Below are positions 63,123-64,000 of a stretch of 64,000 nt of DNA, piece by piece. A program made the translations under genes and the position numbers. Numbering within the stretch: position 1 is the first letter of the stretch; the number at the start of each line of letters is the position of its first letter. The DNA is from Chara braunii (Eukaryota; Streptophyta; Charophyceae; Charales; Characeae): the NCBI GenBank assembly GCA_003427395.1, contig BFEA01000201.1, positions 2,174,505-2,238,504 on the forward strand, in the 5' to 3' direction. Below the pieces are notes generated by a model. That model was not told where the DNA came from. It ran no database searches and saw nothing but the letters and a program-made list of their open reading frames with translations.

Positions 63123-63847
63123 CTAATTATTTTTGTGACTTCCTCCCCTTTCAATCGCGTGTATACACCTTTTCCACCAGAGGGCCCAAATAACAACTCT
63201 CCTCCCCATTTTAAACATATTGTCTTCAAAGGGGCAGTTTGTGGGGGAGGACCAGGCTTCACATAGTAGGGCTCTCCAGTCCCACGACCATGTGGATCTA
63301 GTGCCCAATTGTCGCCAGATCCTGTCCCACCAGCGCCATGTAAGGACCGCGCCCAGACACTACAGAAAAATGTGCTCTATACTCTCTGAAATCTTGTGGG
63401 GAGGAAAGGAGGCTAAACAAGACTGGCACCATGACAGTGCTAAACCTTTCTGTTGTAGATATGTACGATCTATTAGCCAATTGTTGGTAGGGAGGCAGCG
63501 GTGTAACGCCGGTGTTCTATCTTCCACTGCAGTGAGGCCAATTTTGCAGGTTTTGATCTCACTTTCTTAAACCATCTGATGGGTCGCACGACGTCTTTTC
63601 CCACATTCAGTTGGGATAGCCAACGCTCACTCACAATATCCTTCACGTTAATCCTAAGTCTCAAGAGGCGGTACGTCGATTTTACTGATAGAGTAAATAG
63701 GGTCTTATTTTCTTTTCTCCTCGTATTTCTTTTCGGGTTCCATTGTCGTTCTTCCGGGTCGCGAGGAAGTTCAGCCAGCGGGGTATCAGGGAGGAATGCG
63801 AACCAATCCTTTTTGTGTGTGAAGCACCCGGATGCGGTGGAGATCAT
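63123..63847 (-). pseudogene. Decayed LINE ORF2 C-terminal fragment (zf-RVT-like)
   Basis: On the minus strand the first frame contains LFTLSVKSTYRLLRLRI, in the style of the segment after RT in plant LINEs. A later frame contains GRRVVIWALWWKRCIHAIER, resembling the end of the zf-RVT domain (W-x-IW-x-LWxxR). The middle part is broken by frameshifts and stops, and the Cys/His residues are not all visible. Plant LINE-type elements insert by target-primed reverse transcription. The catalytic RT would lie beyond 64000 or is lost. Confidence 0.4.
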
Positions 63848-63854
63848 TCTTTTT

Positions 63855-63912
63855 CCACCATCTCAACGCGTCAGAATAGTATCACCATCTCAACACGTAA
63901 GAATAGTATCTT
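63855..63912 (+). repeat. 30-bp direct repeat, two copies
   Basis: ACCATCTCAACRCGTMAGAA followed by TAGTATC occurs twice in a row with two differences. Confidence 0.85.
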
Positions 63913-64000
63913 GTAAGCCTATTATCATCCTCCCGATGAAAAAGGTTCCCCAGTGCTTCTTGTGCGTTTACCACCACAATATTCCCCACACTTTCTGTAT

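Overview
The window looks like nuclear DNA from a large, repeat-rich plant-lineage genome. The best guess is a streptophyte green alga of the Chara type. This is inference from four things: a U1 snRNA gene with plant-like TATA spacing, a plant-type Ty3/gypsy element with a CCHC gag, very dense simple repeats and foldback elements, and an intronless Q-rich PAN3 gene. No rRNA, organellar or bacterial sequence was seen. Assembly quality is uneven: single N bases cluster at 19.6-23.0 kb and a gap of about 200 N lies at 34803-35000.

Layout. 0-9 kb is repeats: a 16-bp minisatellite, GA and CAG/CAA tracts, a two-copy repeat carrying hammerhead-ribozyme-like cores on the minus strand (4.4 and 4.8 kb), an AT/GC composite repeat (5.2-5.6 kb) and two foldback elements (7.3-7.6 kb). 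8980-13788 (minus) is the only clearly intact protein gene, encoding PAN3, the adaptor subunit of the PAN2-PAN3 poly(A) nuclease. A block of AC, GA and GACA repeats lies upstream of it (14.6-15.0 kb). At 16.8-17.2 kb a well-preserved U1 snRNA gene is followed 75 bp later by a U6 snRNA-like sequence that lacks a TATA box of its own. 17.2-23.4 kb holds foldback elements and a nine-copy degenerate motif array.

23.4-39 kb contains two head-to-tail copies of a long composite element. Shared anchors appear in the same order in both: a TGTCGGGACAAAAAC start, a tRNA-like/U6 chimeric module, GCCCGTT hairpins, a TATA box and several downstream blocks. The first copy also holds at least three, perhaps four, tandem diverged copies of a small protein family I do not recognise. 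All are now broken by stop codons, and each begins right after a splice-acceptor-like YAG. 39-52 kb is mostly AT-rich sequence without convincing genes, with more foldback copies and more members of the AT/GC composite family. 53.4-57.05 kb is a decayed Ty3/gypsy element: gag with a CCHC knuckle, protease, and RT with YLDD. It has in-frame stops and ends abruptly in the RT thumb. 58.1-59.7 kb has further AT/GC composite repeats. 63.1-63.85 kb (minus) resembles the C-terminal end of a LINE ORF2.

How it fits together: PAN3 (mRNA deadenylation) and U1 (splicing) are the host genes. Almost everything else is mobile or repeat-derived. The most unusual items are the hammerhead-like motifs with an extra hairpin, the tRNA-U6 chimeric module, the repeat family whose GC-rich cores use different short words in each copy, and the tandem unknown ORF family.
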